Assembly (NCBI GenBank): GCA_030600405.1
Contig: JAUVMD010000004.1
Location: 1-12,723, forward strand
DNA length: 12,723 bases
Origin: Nitrospirota bacterium
Lineage (GTDB): Bacteria; Nitrospinota; Nitrospinia; Nitrospinales; Nitrospinaceae
Reading direction: 5' to 3'
Shown here: positions 7,415 through 12,723 of the stretch, piece by piece
Position numbering within the stretch: position 1 is the first letter of the stretch
Layout: each line of letters opens with the position of its first letter
Position numbers and translations under genes: made by a program
The notes under the pieces: model-generated
What the model was told of the DNA's origin: nothing
What the model saw: the letters and a program-made list of their open reading frames with translations, nothing else
Database searches by the model: none

Positions 7415-8215
7415 TCAATCCATCTGGAGGAATTTGAACCGTTTCAGTTTGGGTGACTGCTTCAACCGCTGCGCGGTACTTTGGGAGATGCGGTTCCGAT
7501 ACAAATCAATTGTCACCAGATTAGGCAGGTAATCGCTTTCCGCCAGCAGGTCGATGGCCGCATTATCCAACCCGTTGTGCGGGAGGGTCAGTTTCTCGAC
7601 CGTCAGCATGATTTCAGATTCGCATAAAGCTTTTAATCCTTCGTTACCGATCTGCGTCCGGTCCAGATACAATTCAGTCAAATGACGTAGGTGCGGCGAA
7701 CACGCCAGTTCAGAAGCTCCCTCCGGCCCCAGGGGATTAGCCTTGAGGTACAGGAAGTTAAGATTCGCCAGAGTTTCGGACTCCGCCAGGGCTTTCATGG
7801 CTTCGGGCCCGAGTTGATTGTGCTGAAGAAAAAGCGTGCGTAAACTTTTCAAGTGAGGAGAGGCCGCCAAGGCCTGCATTCCCTTAGCGGTCATCTTGTT
7901 TCCGGCGAGCGACAGCGTTTCGAGCTTGTGAAGCACCTCGGTATCCGCAAGTCGTTTCACTCCTTCGTCCTCGAAACTATTTTCATCCAGATAAAGCATT
8001 TTTACGGTGCGCAGGCGGGGGTAGCGCATCAGCTCTTCCAACTCGTCAGGGATGATGTCCTTATCGTTCAACTCCAGCTTGAACTTGGGGTCCTCACTGG
8101 CCTCGGCGCGGGCGAACATATCCCCCTCATGCACCACCATCGATTCGCTTTCGTCGATATCCGTAATCAACGTCAGGCTGTTCCGCACCAGACTTTCAAA
8201 CAGAGACCCGCTCAT
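7415..8215 (-). CDS. Cytosolic leucine-rich-repeat protein, RNI type (7 repeats)
   Basis: The 266-residue protein has no signal peptide or membrane span. After an acidic N-terminal part of about 70 residues (ITDIDESESMVVHEGD and following), seven consecutive repeats of exactly 27 residues run to near the end. The pattern is LxxLxLxxNxhxxEGhxxLAxSxxLxx, for example LETLSLAGNKMTAKG and LRTLFLQHNQLGPEA, closed by a short cap (FKFLQMD). This is the ribonuclease-inhibitor-like class, forming an alpha/beta horseshoe that usually binds proteins; no catalytic domain is present. Its ATG overlaps the aroK stop by 4 bp (ATGA, 8212-8215) and the glycosylase starts 1 bp after its own stop, so it is firmly inside a coupled operon. 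Function unknown. Confidence 0.9.
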   Translation of the reverse strand: MSGSLFESLVRNSLTLITDIDESESMVVHEGDMFARAEASEDPKFKLELNDKDIIPDELEELMRYPRLRTVKMLYLDENSFEDEGVKRLADTEVLHKLETLSLAGNKMTAKGMQALAASPHLKSLRTLFLQHNQLGPEAMKALAESETLANLNFLYLKANPLGPEGASELACSPHLRHLTELYLDRTQIGNEGLKALCESEIMLTVEKLTLPHNGLDNAAIDLLAESDYLPNLVTIDLYRNRISQSTAQRLKQSPKLKRFKFLQMD

Positions 8216-8742
8216 GCTTCCACCCAGGAATGTTTTTTAAAATACTCGATAATTTCGTACACCGTTTCGTCAGGTCTTTTGCCAGTGGTGTCGCACACCA
8301 GGTCGGCGGCGGCGTTGTATTTGTCCTCCCGCTCGGCGAGGACCTTGCGGTGCTCGTCTTCCCAGGACAGGTCTTCTCTCAGCGGGGGCCGTTTGTTTCG
8401 ATCGCGGCTTAAACGACTGAGCAGGGTTTCAAATTCAGCAGTCAATAAAACAGCTTTCCCGGTCTCCTTAAGTTTTTTGATATTACGGTCATTCAAAACC
8501 ACCCCGCCGCCGCAATCGATGATGGCGTCTTTGGCTTCGTCCGCCACCTGTTCCACAATCTTGGCCTCGATCTCCCGGAACCGGGCCCATCCCCACATAC
8601 TGACGATTTCTGGGATGGGGATGCCCACCGCCTCTTCGATTATGGCGTCTAGGCTGTACAGGCCACGCTTCAGTTGTTTCGACAACAACTTGGAAATCAC
8701 CGATTTGCCGGTGCCGCGATAACCTAACAGTATGATATTCAT
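8212..8742 (-). CDS. aroK: Shikimate kinase
   Basis: The 176-residue kinase phosphorylates shikimate at the 3-hydroxyl with ATP, the fifth step to chorismate. It has Walker A GYRGTGKS (7-14), Asp32 in SLDAIIEE (the shikimate-binding Asp), Arg56 in FREIE (shikimate carboxylate), CGGGV (77-81), the lid RNKRPPLR (115-122) with Arg118, and Arg138 in AEREDKY. One variation is seen: the usual D-x-D has become S-x-D (Ser30), losing the first, magnesium-associated Asp, while the substrate residues are intact. It is the first gene of a four-gene operon with an LRR protein, a DNA glycosylase and an O-methyltransferase; no other aro gene is nearby. No good Shine-Dalgarno is visible before the ATG at 8742. 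Confidence 0.94.
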   Translation of the reverse strand: MNIILLGYRGTGKSVISKLLSKQLKRGLYSLDAIIEEAVGIPIPEIVSMWGWARFREIEAKIVEQVADEAKDAIIDCGGGVVLNDRNIKKLKETGKAVLLTAEFETLLSRLSRDRNKRPPLREDLSWEDEHRKVLAEREDKYNAAADLVCDTTGKRPDETVYEIIEYFKKHSWVEA

Positions 8743-8786
8743 AAAGATATTTTCGTGACGTTCCGCAATAAGTGTTTGGATGGCAG

Positions 8787-8814
8787 GTTATAATGTTTCC
8801 CTCTGGGATGCAAA
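8787..8814 (-). promoter_or_regulatory. Possible promoter of the aroK operon
   Basis: On the minus strand TTTGCA (8814-8809) is followed after 16 bases by TATAAC (8792-8787), which would give a leader of about 40 nt before aroK. The match is modest. The -35 overlaps the first of two ATGCAAAC direct repeats. Confidence 0.3.
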
Positions 8815-8839
8815 CGAATCTCCCTTATCCCATGCAAAC
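8808..8839. repeat. Direct repeat ATGCAAAC, 24 bp apart, in divergent promoter region
   Basis: ATGCAAAC occurs at 8808-8815 and 8832-8839 between aroK and the Sel1 gene. The inverted pair TGGGAT (8804-8809) and ATCCCA (8827-8832) overlaps it. Regulator binding is possible but not shown. Confidence 0.4.
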
Positions 8840-8870
8840 CTTATAATTTAAGCACGTTCCAAGGCAGTTG

Positions 8871-8879
8871 TGATACAAT
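8871..8879 (+). promoter_or_regulatory. Extended -10 element upstream of the Sel1-LRR pair
   Basis: TGATACAAT forms an extended -10 (TG, one base, TACAAT at 8874-8879). No convincing -35 lies 16-18 bases upstream. The implied start near 8886 leaves about 50 nt before the GTG at 8937. The same nine bases occur in the predicted promoter of the LRR gene at 10120-11058. Confidence 0.4.
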
Positions 8880-8936
8880 TTCATAAATATCACCCGTTAC
8901 AATGTTAATGTGGCTTCCTCGGAAAGGGACCCTATC

Positions 8937-9398
8937 GTGGAAATAAAACCTGTCACCTGGATCACGGGATTGGTATTGGGAGGTTTCCTCACCTTCGGCA
9001 CTGATGTTTGGGCGGAAGAAGATAAGATGTTGGATTTATGCAATAACGGCAATTCAACCGCCTGTTTTGAACGGGGGAAAAAATATGTCACCCTTGATAG
9101 GGACAATAAGAAAGCCATCCCTCTGTTCCGAAGGGGTTGCGCGGCCGACCATATGACCGCCTGTTTGTGGGGCGGCAACCTGATTCAGAACACGGGCAAG
9201 CAGTACAGCCCCCAGTGGAAAGAAGCCTCCAAAATGTTTAAAAAAGCCTGTGAAGCGGGTGAGGATGCGGGTTGTTTTAACCTCGGTTCCCTTTATTATA
9301 AAGAAGGCCGGGCCAGCAAAGCCAAGAGGATGTACCAAAAAGCCTGCGATATGGGGAACCAACCCGGTTGTGACAACGTCAAGTGGCTTTCGAAATAA
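8937..9398 (+). CDS. Exported Sel1-repeat protein with paired cysteines (Hcp-like)
   Basis: The chosen GTG at 8937 follows GGAAAGGGA (8921-8929) by 7 bases and gives a 153-residue protein that begins directly with a signal peptide; a GTG at 8910 would add nine polar residues and has no such site. The signal peptide has Lys4, a hydrophobic core (about 6-22) and the cleavage motif VWA/EED after residue 26. The mature part holds four helical Sel1/TPR-like units, each with one C-x7-C pair: 35/43, 68/76, 105/113 and 137/145. This matches the disulfide-bridged helix pairs of Helicobacter cysteine-rich proteins, so a periplasmic or secreted alpha-solenoid is expected. Hcp proteins have been linked to penicillin binding or host interaction, but nothing here shows either role. 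The LRR gene starts 24 bp downstream. Confidence 0.85.
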   Translation: MEIKPVTWITGLVLGGFLTFGTDVWAEEDKMLDLCNNGNSTACFERGKKYVTLDRDNKKAIPLFRRGCAADHMTACLWGGNLIQNTGKQYSPQWKEASKMFKKACEAGEDAGCFNLGSLYYKEGRASKAKRMYQKACDMGNQPGCDNVKWLSK

Positions 9399-9422
9399 CG
9401 ATCGAGTATTAAGAACTTGAAT

Positions 9423-10097
9423 ATGGCAAGTCCTTCCAAAAAGCTCAAAAACTGGGAAGAGCTGATCAATGACGGCCAAAATTATGGGGATGAGGGCAAG
9501 GATTTCTCCCCGTTTGAAAAAGCCGTCTTTGAAAGCATCATAGACAAAAAAGTTCTGAAAATTCAGGACAGCTTCGTCTTCGTGAAAACTGGACACAACG
9601 CGGAAGATCCGGACCACCCGATTCAACTGGCCAGCATGCTGGCCGCCTTCGAACCGCTAAAAGTCATCACCAGCCTGATTATCACTCACAACCGGTTTAA
9701 CGCGGAAGCGTTAAAAATTCTGGTTGCTTCCCCCATTCTCAACAATATCGATTATCTGCATCTGGGATCCAACGAATTGGGGGATGAAGGGGCAAAAATC
9801 GTTGCGGAAGCGCCGCTGTTCACCAAGGTCCACACCCTGAACTTGGAGTGCAACGGCATCGGCCCGGAAGGAGCGAAAGCGCTGGCAACTTCCAAAACTC
9901 TGACCGAGGTGACCTTGCTCAGCATGGTCGACAACCGGGTCGGGGACGAAGGAGCGCTGGCGATTGCGCAATCGGACAACCTCAAGAACCTCACTTACCT
10001 GCATCTCGGCGGCAACCGCGTCAAATCCGAAGAAGCCAAACAGGCCCTGCGCGAATCACCCAAACTCACCCAGCTCAATACACTGAAAGTTTTCTGA
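9423..10097 (+). CDS. Cytosolic leucine-rich-repeat protein, RNI type (about 5 repeats)
   Basis: The 224-residue product (ATG at 9423 rather than the TTG at 9417) has no signal peptide. Residues 1 to about 75 are a polar N-terminal region not made of repeats (ASPSKKLKNWEELINDG, then FSPFEKAVFESIID). Four repeats of exactly 27 residues and one of 28 follow, such as IDYLHLGSNELGDEGAK and VHTLNLECNGIGPEGAK, ending with a cap LNTLKVF. The consensus is the same as in the two other LRR proteins of the window. It lies 24 bp after the Sel1 gene with no terminator between, so the two are probably one transcript although their products should be in different compartments. Only a weak AAGAA precedes the start. 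It converges on the next LRR gene with a 22-bp gap. Function unknown. Confidence 0.88.
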   Translation: MASPSKKLKNWEELINDGQNYGDEGKDFSPFEKAVFESIIDKKVLKIQDSFVFVKTGHNAEDPDHPIQLASMLAAFEPLKVITSLIITHNRFNAEALKILVASPILNNIDYLHLGSNELGDEGAKIVAEAPLFTKVHTLNLECNGIGPEGAKALATSKTLTEVTLLSMVDNRVGDEGALAIAQSDNLKNLTYLHLGGNRVKSEEAKQALRESPKLTQLNTLKVF

Positions 10098-10119
10098 AAG
10101 GTTTCCGGTTCGGGAAGGA

Positions 10120-11058
10120 TTACTCTTCGTAATCGGGGCGGAGCAGTTCGGGGCGGGAATAGTTGACGAACGCCGGGTTGGTTTCCACGCCGTCTTTTAA
10201 CACGAGGGTTTTCAAGTTTGTCAGGGTTTTAGTGTTGTACAGGGCATCGCCGCCGGTATCTCCAAAATAATTTCTACCCATATATAACTTTTCCAGATGG
10301 GTCAATTGCGTGGACTCGCCGAGGGCTTTCGCGCCTTCGTCGCCGATGGTGTTGTTGGTCAGCGACAAAACTTTTAATGGCGGCAGGGATTCGCTCTGCG
10401 CCAACGCCACCGCACCGGCATCGCCCAGTTTGTTGGAGGACAGGTTCAACTCTTCCAACTGCGAAAGCGCGCCGCCGCTGAACAGGCCCTTGACCCCCTC
10501 CTCGCTGATGTAATTGCGATCTAAGTCGAGGACTCTCAATTTTTTCATTATGGCGCTCTGACCCAAGGCCTTGGCAGTTTCGTTACCGATTTCGTTCCAA
10601 CCCAGGCTGAGCGATTCGAGATGACTGAGATTGGCGGAAATAACCAGCGCCACCGCGGCGGCATCTTCCAGTCCGTTGTCTTCCATGGACAGTTTTTTTA
10701 AATTTTTAATCTTAACGGAATCAGACTGCGCCACTGCCTGAACCCCGACGGTGGTGATGAAGTTGATGGACAGGCTGAGCTCTTCCAATTGCTCCAGGGT
10801 GGCGGCTTCGAACAACGCTTTCAGTCCGGCATCGTCGATCTGGTTGTCGGACAAATCCAGTATGCGCACGGAACGAACCTGCTCGGATTGAGCAAGGATG
10901 GTCATTTCGTCAGCCGCAAAATAACGGCCCTTCAATTCCAACTGGGCAGGGGTCTGCTCCAGCTGCTTTTTGATTTCCTCTTCCAATCGGGCCACCTTCT
11001 CCTCAAAGGTGGGTTGGTTGGAAACATATTCGCTGTTGCCGTCCCGGGAAATGGCCAT
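10120..11058 (-). CDS. Cytosolic leucine-rich-repeat protein, RNI type (8 repeats)
   Basis: The ATG at 11058 is preceded by AAGGAG with 7-base spacing and gives 312 residues; the longer frame to 11082 has no such site. There is no export signal. Residues to about 55 contain a charged, probably coiled-coil stretch (FEEKVARLEEEIKKQLEQ). Eight LRRs follow, of 27 residues except the second (29): for example LEELNLSSNKLGDAGAVALAQS and LKVLSLTNNTIGDEGAKALGES. The C-terminal tail (NPAFVNYSRPELLRPDYEE) is polar and acidic. The fold should be a half-horseshoe with a concave binding face; no enzyme domain is present. It is transcribed alone, from a predicted promoter at 11104-11133 that contains a dyad, so regulated expression is plausible. 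Function unknown. Confidence 0.9.
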   Translation of the reverse strand: MAISRDGNSEYVSNQPTFEEKVARLEEEIKKQLEQTPAQLELKGRYFAADEMTILAQSEQVRSVRILDLSDNQIDDAGLKALFEAATLEQLEELSLSINFITTVGVQAVAQSDSVKIKNLKKLSMEDNGLEDAAAVALVISANLSHLESLSLGWNEIGNETAKALGQSAIMKKLRVLDLDRNYISEEGVKGLFSGGALSQLEELNLSSNKLGDAGAVALAQSESLPPLKVLSLTNNTIGDEGAKALGESTQLTHLEKLYMGRNYFGDTGGDALYNTKTLTNLKTLVLKDGVETNPAFVNYSRPELLRPDYEE

Positions 11059-11103
11059 CGGGTGCTCCTTTACCAAACACAAGGATTCTAAATTCGGGAG
11101 ACC

Positions 11104-11133
11104 ATTGTATCAACGGAAGTTTCCGTTTCTCAA
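11104..11133 (-). promoter_or_regulatory. Promoter of the 312-residue LRR gene
   Basis: On the minus strand TTGAGA (11133-11128) is followed after 18 bases by TACAAT (11109-11104), with TG one base upstream of the -10 (TGATACAAT). The expected start near 11097 leaves about 40 nt before the ATG. The spacer is filled by the dyad at 11112-11127. Confidence 0.55.
11112..11127. promoter_or_regulatory. Operator-like dyad within the promoter spacer
   Basis: Seven-base half sites AACGGAA (11112-11118) and TTCCGTT (11121-11127) flank a 2-bp centre. The dyad starts right after the -35 and ends two bases before the -10 of the LRR promoter. The placement suits a dimeric regulator; as RNA it would be a tight hairpin, but it lies upstream of the expected transcription start. 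Confidence 0.5.
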
Positions 11134-11411
11134 ATGATTTCCTTCCTCCTCACCGGATAGGTCCTGACGGGGACTCCAGAGCCCTGTTTCGTACCCTCCT
11201 CCGATCTCGCAAGAAACCCATAAACTACTCGTTTAAAAGGATTATTGAGTTCCTACGAATACAATAGGGCCTCCCGGAACAACTTAACATTAAAAAAAAT
11301 TAATATGGGATTAACGAGTTTTTAATTTTAATTTTCTATATTTAGAGACAGAAATTAGAAAAACCAAGCGGATGCCCCAAGGCATCGGTCCACTTCACGG
11401 GGGAAAAAATC
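11128..11411. other. Intergenic region, AT-rich, upstream of the TusA-like gene
   Basis: No gene is seen here. The left part (11140-11210) is GC-richer and featureless apart from small imperfect inverted repeats. An ATACAAT (-10-like) is at 11259-11265 and GTTCC/GGAAC (11249-11253, 11276-11280) could pair around it. 11281-11342 is strongly AT-rich, with AAAATTAA (11296-11303) inverted as TTAATTTT (11322-11329), and TATATT (11337-11342) is a second possible -10. No good -35 accompanies either. Confidence 0.5.
11371..11386 (+). promoter_or_regulatory. Leader hairpin upstream of the TusA-like gene
   Basis: GATGCC (11371-11376) pairs perfectly with GGCATC (11381-11386) around a CCAA loop, 25 bases upstream of the ATG and before the GGGGGA ribosome-binding site. 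No U-run follows, so it is not a terminator. A role in leader RNA stability or translation is possible. It matches no riboswitch that I recognise. Confidence 0.4.
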
Positions 11412-11648
11412 ATGCACGTATTCAAAACATTGGATATTCGGGGGCTCTCCTTCTTCAACGCGTCGGACAAAACATCGAAAGCGTTCAAAGGAGTCACCCG
11501 CAACGGAATTCTGGAAATCATTCTGGACAAAAAGAAAAACGTGGCCGAAGCGTTTCAACGGTGGGCCGAGGCACGGGGATATTCAATTTTCACCCGGGAT
11601 GAAGATCCCCGGATGGTCCGCCTGTTTATCAAGAAGGGCAGCGAATAG
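11412..11648 (+). CDS. TusA/SirA-fold protein lacking the catalytic cysteine
   Basis: The 78-residue protein has the layout of the TusA family: an N-terminal LDIRGL strand, a helix, and a C-terminal VAEAFQRWAEARGYSIF helix-strand followed by MVRLFIKKG. In TusA the LDxRGL strand runs into CPxP, whose Cys carries persulfide sulfur in tRNA thiolation and sulfur transfer. Here the corresponding stretch is LSFFNA: the Cys and both prolines are gone and there is no Cys anywhere in the protein, so sulfur transfer by the normal mechanism is not possible. A structural or regulatory role is more likely. The ATG at 11412 has a GGGGGA Shine-Dalgarno. The gene stands alone behind a long AT-rich leader and ends at the hairpin at 11684-11760. 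Assignment to the fold rests on a short, diverged sequence. Confidence 0.72.
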   Translation: MHVFKTLDIRGLSFFNASDKTSKAFKGVTRNGILEIILDKKKNVAEAFQRWAEARGYSIFTRDEDPRMVRLFIKKGSE

Positions 11649-11683
11649 TCCTTCGTAGTCGTTTCCAGTGAAAATAATTTAGG

Positions 11684-11768
11684 CCGGCTTTCCCGACAAC
11701 GTAACCTGGGTGCCCTCCTCTACCTGGGTTTGATGCCCCTCCTCAAGTCGGGAGAGCCGGTTTGTTTT
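11684..11768. terminator. Long-loop bidirectional terminator between the TusA-like gene and coaX
   Basis: CCGGCTTTCCCGAC (11684-11697) pairs with GTCGGGAGAGCCGG (11747-11760): 14 positions with one G-U. TTTGTTTT follows on the + strand and AAATTATTTT on the - strand, so it could stop both convergent genes. The 49-base loop is much longer than usual and contains a repeated ACCTGGGT...GCCC(C)TCCTC element. Confidence 0.6.
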
Positions 11769-11787
11769 CGAAGCTTTTCCCAGCTCA

Positions 11788-12558
11788 TCATGTCGAACGG
11801 TTTCTTTGATACAGAATCCGTAACCCCTCCAAAGTGAGAAACGGGTCTACCGTTTGGATACTTTGAACCTGCTTTTCAATCACCGGCAAAACGCCACCGG
11901 TTCCAATTACTTGGGCAGGCTGACCGATCTCGCTCTGCATTTTGGAAACAATGTTGTCGATCACCCCCACAAAACCGTATACGGTACCCGACTGAATGCT
12001 TTCCTTGGTTGATTTTCCGATCACGTGTTCGGGAAGAACAATGTCGACGGAAGAAAGTTTGGCTGTGCTTTTGTAGAGCGCTTCCAAAGAAATTTCCAGG
12101 CCGGGGAAAATCGCACCTCCCAGGTATTCCCCCTTTTCAGATACCGCATCGAAGGTGGTAGCCGTTCCAAAATCGACGATAATCAGTGGCCCCCCGTATT
12201 TTTCGAAACCGGCGATAGCGTTGACAATTCGGTCGGCACCCACTTCAGCGGGATTATTATATAAAATAGGAATCCCGGTTTTAATGCCAGGGCCAACAAC
12301 CAAAGGATCATTTTCAAGGTATTTTCGGGACAACTCCTCAAATACCGGGATCAACGGAGGCACGACGCATGAGATCACAATGTTATGGATGCTTGCGGGA
12401 CCGATTTCGTTGAGCCTTAAAAACTCGTTGACCAGCACCCAGTATTCATCCGTTGTGCGGTTCCGCTCGGTACGAATGCGCCAATGAGTTTTTAATTCAT
12501 CCCCATCGAACAACCCGAAAACAATATTGGTGTTTCCTATATCAACGGCAAGCAGCAC
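11788..12558 (-). CDS. coaX: Type III pantothenate kinase
   Basis: The 256-residue enzyme, of normal CoaX length, phosphorylates pantothenate with ATP, the first step of coenzyme A synthesis. It belongs to the ASKHA fold. Visible motifs are DIGNTN (6-11) with catalytic-site Asp6, GADRIVNAI (107-115) in the pantothenate site, VDFGTATTFD (128-137) in the phosphate-binding loop, and GGAIFPGL further on. Type III kinases need a monovalent cation and, unlike CoaA, are not inhibited by CoA (family knowledge). The start is GTG at 12558; an in-frame TAA lies two codons upstream, so nothing longer is possible. The Shine-Dalgarno is weak (AGAG). A TATAAT is at 12596-12591 on this strand. Confidence 0.96.
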   Translation of the reverse strand: MLLAVDIGNTNIVFGLFDGDELKTHWRIRTERNRTTDEYWVLVNEFLRLNEIGPASIHNIVISCVVPPLIPVFEELSRKYLENDPLVVGPGIKTGIPILYNNPAEVGADRIVNAIAGFEKYGGPLIIVDFGTATTFDAVSEKGEYLGGAIFPGLEISLEALYKSTAKLSSVDIVLPEHVIGKSTKESIQSGTVYGFVGVIDNIVSKMQSEIGQPAQVIGTGGVLPVIEKQVQSIQTVDPFLTLEGLRILYQRNRST

Positions 12559-12590
12559 ACTGTTTACTCTAATTAAAAACCGATGGAGGC

Positions 12591-12596
12591 ATTATA
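12591..12596 (-). promoter_or_regulatory. Possible -10 box for coaX
   Basis: A perfect TATAAT on the minus strand lies about 33 bases before the coaX start, but no recognisable -35 is found 16-18 bases upstream. Only the -10 can be supported. Confidence 0.3.
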
Positions 12597-12665
12597 CATG
12601 AGGGTCAATAAAAGACCCGATGTTTTCGTGAATGAGGATTGGGTTCTTGAGAAATCGAAACTCTG

Positions 12666-12723
12666 TTATTTTTCCTTGGGAGAAAGCAATTCTGGGACGA
12701 GGGTGCCCTCGATCTGGAGGATA
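12666..12723 (-). CDS. 3' end of an unidentified gene (partial)
   Basis: On the minus strand a frame enters from the right edge and ends at TAA (12668-12666). The 18 visible residues (ILQIEGTLVPELLSPKEK) use mostly C- or G-ending codons, like the other genes here, which favours real coding sequence. It would lie 107 bp upstream of coaX on the same strand. Too little is present to name it. birA is a frequent upstream neighbour of coaX in other genomes, but the residues seen are not enough to support that. Confidence 0.4.
   Translation of the reverse strand, partial: ILQIEGTLVPELLSPKEK

Noticed and set aside
7853..8722. 289-codon open frame on the + strand
   Set aside because: It lies antisense across aroK and the first LRR gene, whose products have clear family motifs. 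Its translation shows no domain and has the Ser/Arg-rich look of a shadow frame.
10098..10119. Terminator between the two convergent LRR genes
   Set aside because: Only a 4-base TTCC/GGAA pairing with no U-run is present.
11160..11215. tRNA-like fragment (GGACTCCAGAGCCC)
   Set aside because: No acceptor stem, D arm or T-loop consensus can be laid out around it.
11371..11386. Rho-independent terminator at the GATGCC/GGCATC hairpin
   Set aside because: No T-tract follows; the sequence leads straight into the ribosome-binding site of the next gene.
12598..12723. Possible + strand gene start (MRVNKRPDVFVNEDW...) open to the right edge
   Set aside because: It lacks a Shine-Dalgarno, has mixed codon use, and overlaps the better supported minus-strand 3' end at 12666-12723. 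The short length does not allow a firm choice.

Overview
The window looks like chromosomal DNA of a Gram-negative bacterium of moderate GC content. Evidence for this is a lipobox lipoprotein, a Sec-exported protein and an inner-membrane protein with a periplasmic FliL-like domain, set among standard housekeeping genes (rplU-rpmA-obgE, aroK, coaX). The mix of housekeeping genes with several RNI-type leucine-rich-repeat (LRR) genes would fit Nitrospinota or a deltaproteobacterium-like lineage. That placement is inference only. I see no insertion sequence, phage gene, CRISPR array, rRNA or tRNA.

Layout. (1) 1-2846 (+): 3' part of a gene for a very acidic, internally repetitive protein with one membrane span and a FliL-like C-terminal domain; its start lies left of the window. 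(2) 2878-4505 (-): operon rplU, rpmA, obgE (L21, L27, Obg GTPase), with a good promoter at 4591-4619. (3) 4735-6106 (+): a class I methyltransferase followed by a SHOCT-tailed lipoprotein. (4) 6107-8742 (-): tightly packed operon aroK, LRR protein, AlkA-type DNA glycosylase, O-methyltransferase; the LRR gene overlaps aroK by 4 bp. (5) 8937-10097 (+): an exported cysteine-paired Sel1-repeat protein and a second LRR protein. (6) 10120-11058 (-): a third LRR protein, whose predicted promoter holds a dyad exactly between -35 and -10. (7) 11083-11411: AT-rich intergenic region. (8) 11412-11648 (+): a TusA-fold protein without the catalytic CPxP motif, ending at a long bidirectional hairpin. (9) 11788-12558 (-): coaX. 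(10) 12666-12723 (-): probable 3' end of another gene.

How the genes relate. obgE with L21/L27 is the conserved ribosome-assembly group. aroK (chorismate synthesis) and coaX (coenzyme A synthesis) are metabolic genes. The most distinctive content is the set of three LRR proteins within 3.7 kb. All are built on the same 27-residue repeat, none has an export signal, and they sit in three separate transcription units: one inside a metabolic and DNA-repair operon, one beside an exported Sel1 protein, and one alone behind an operator-like promoter. Their function is unknown. They look like a locally expanded family of cytosolic scaffold or interaction proteins and are the best candidates here for something undescribed.
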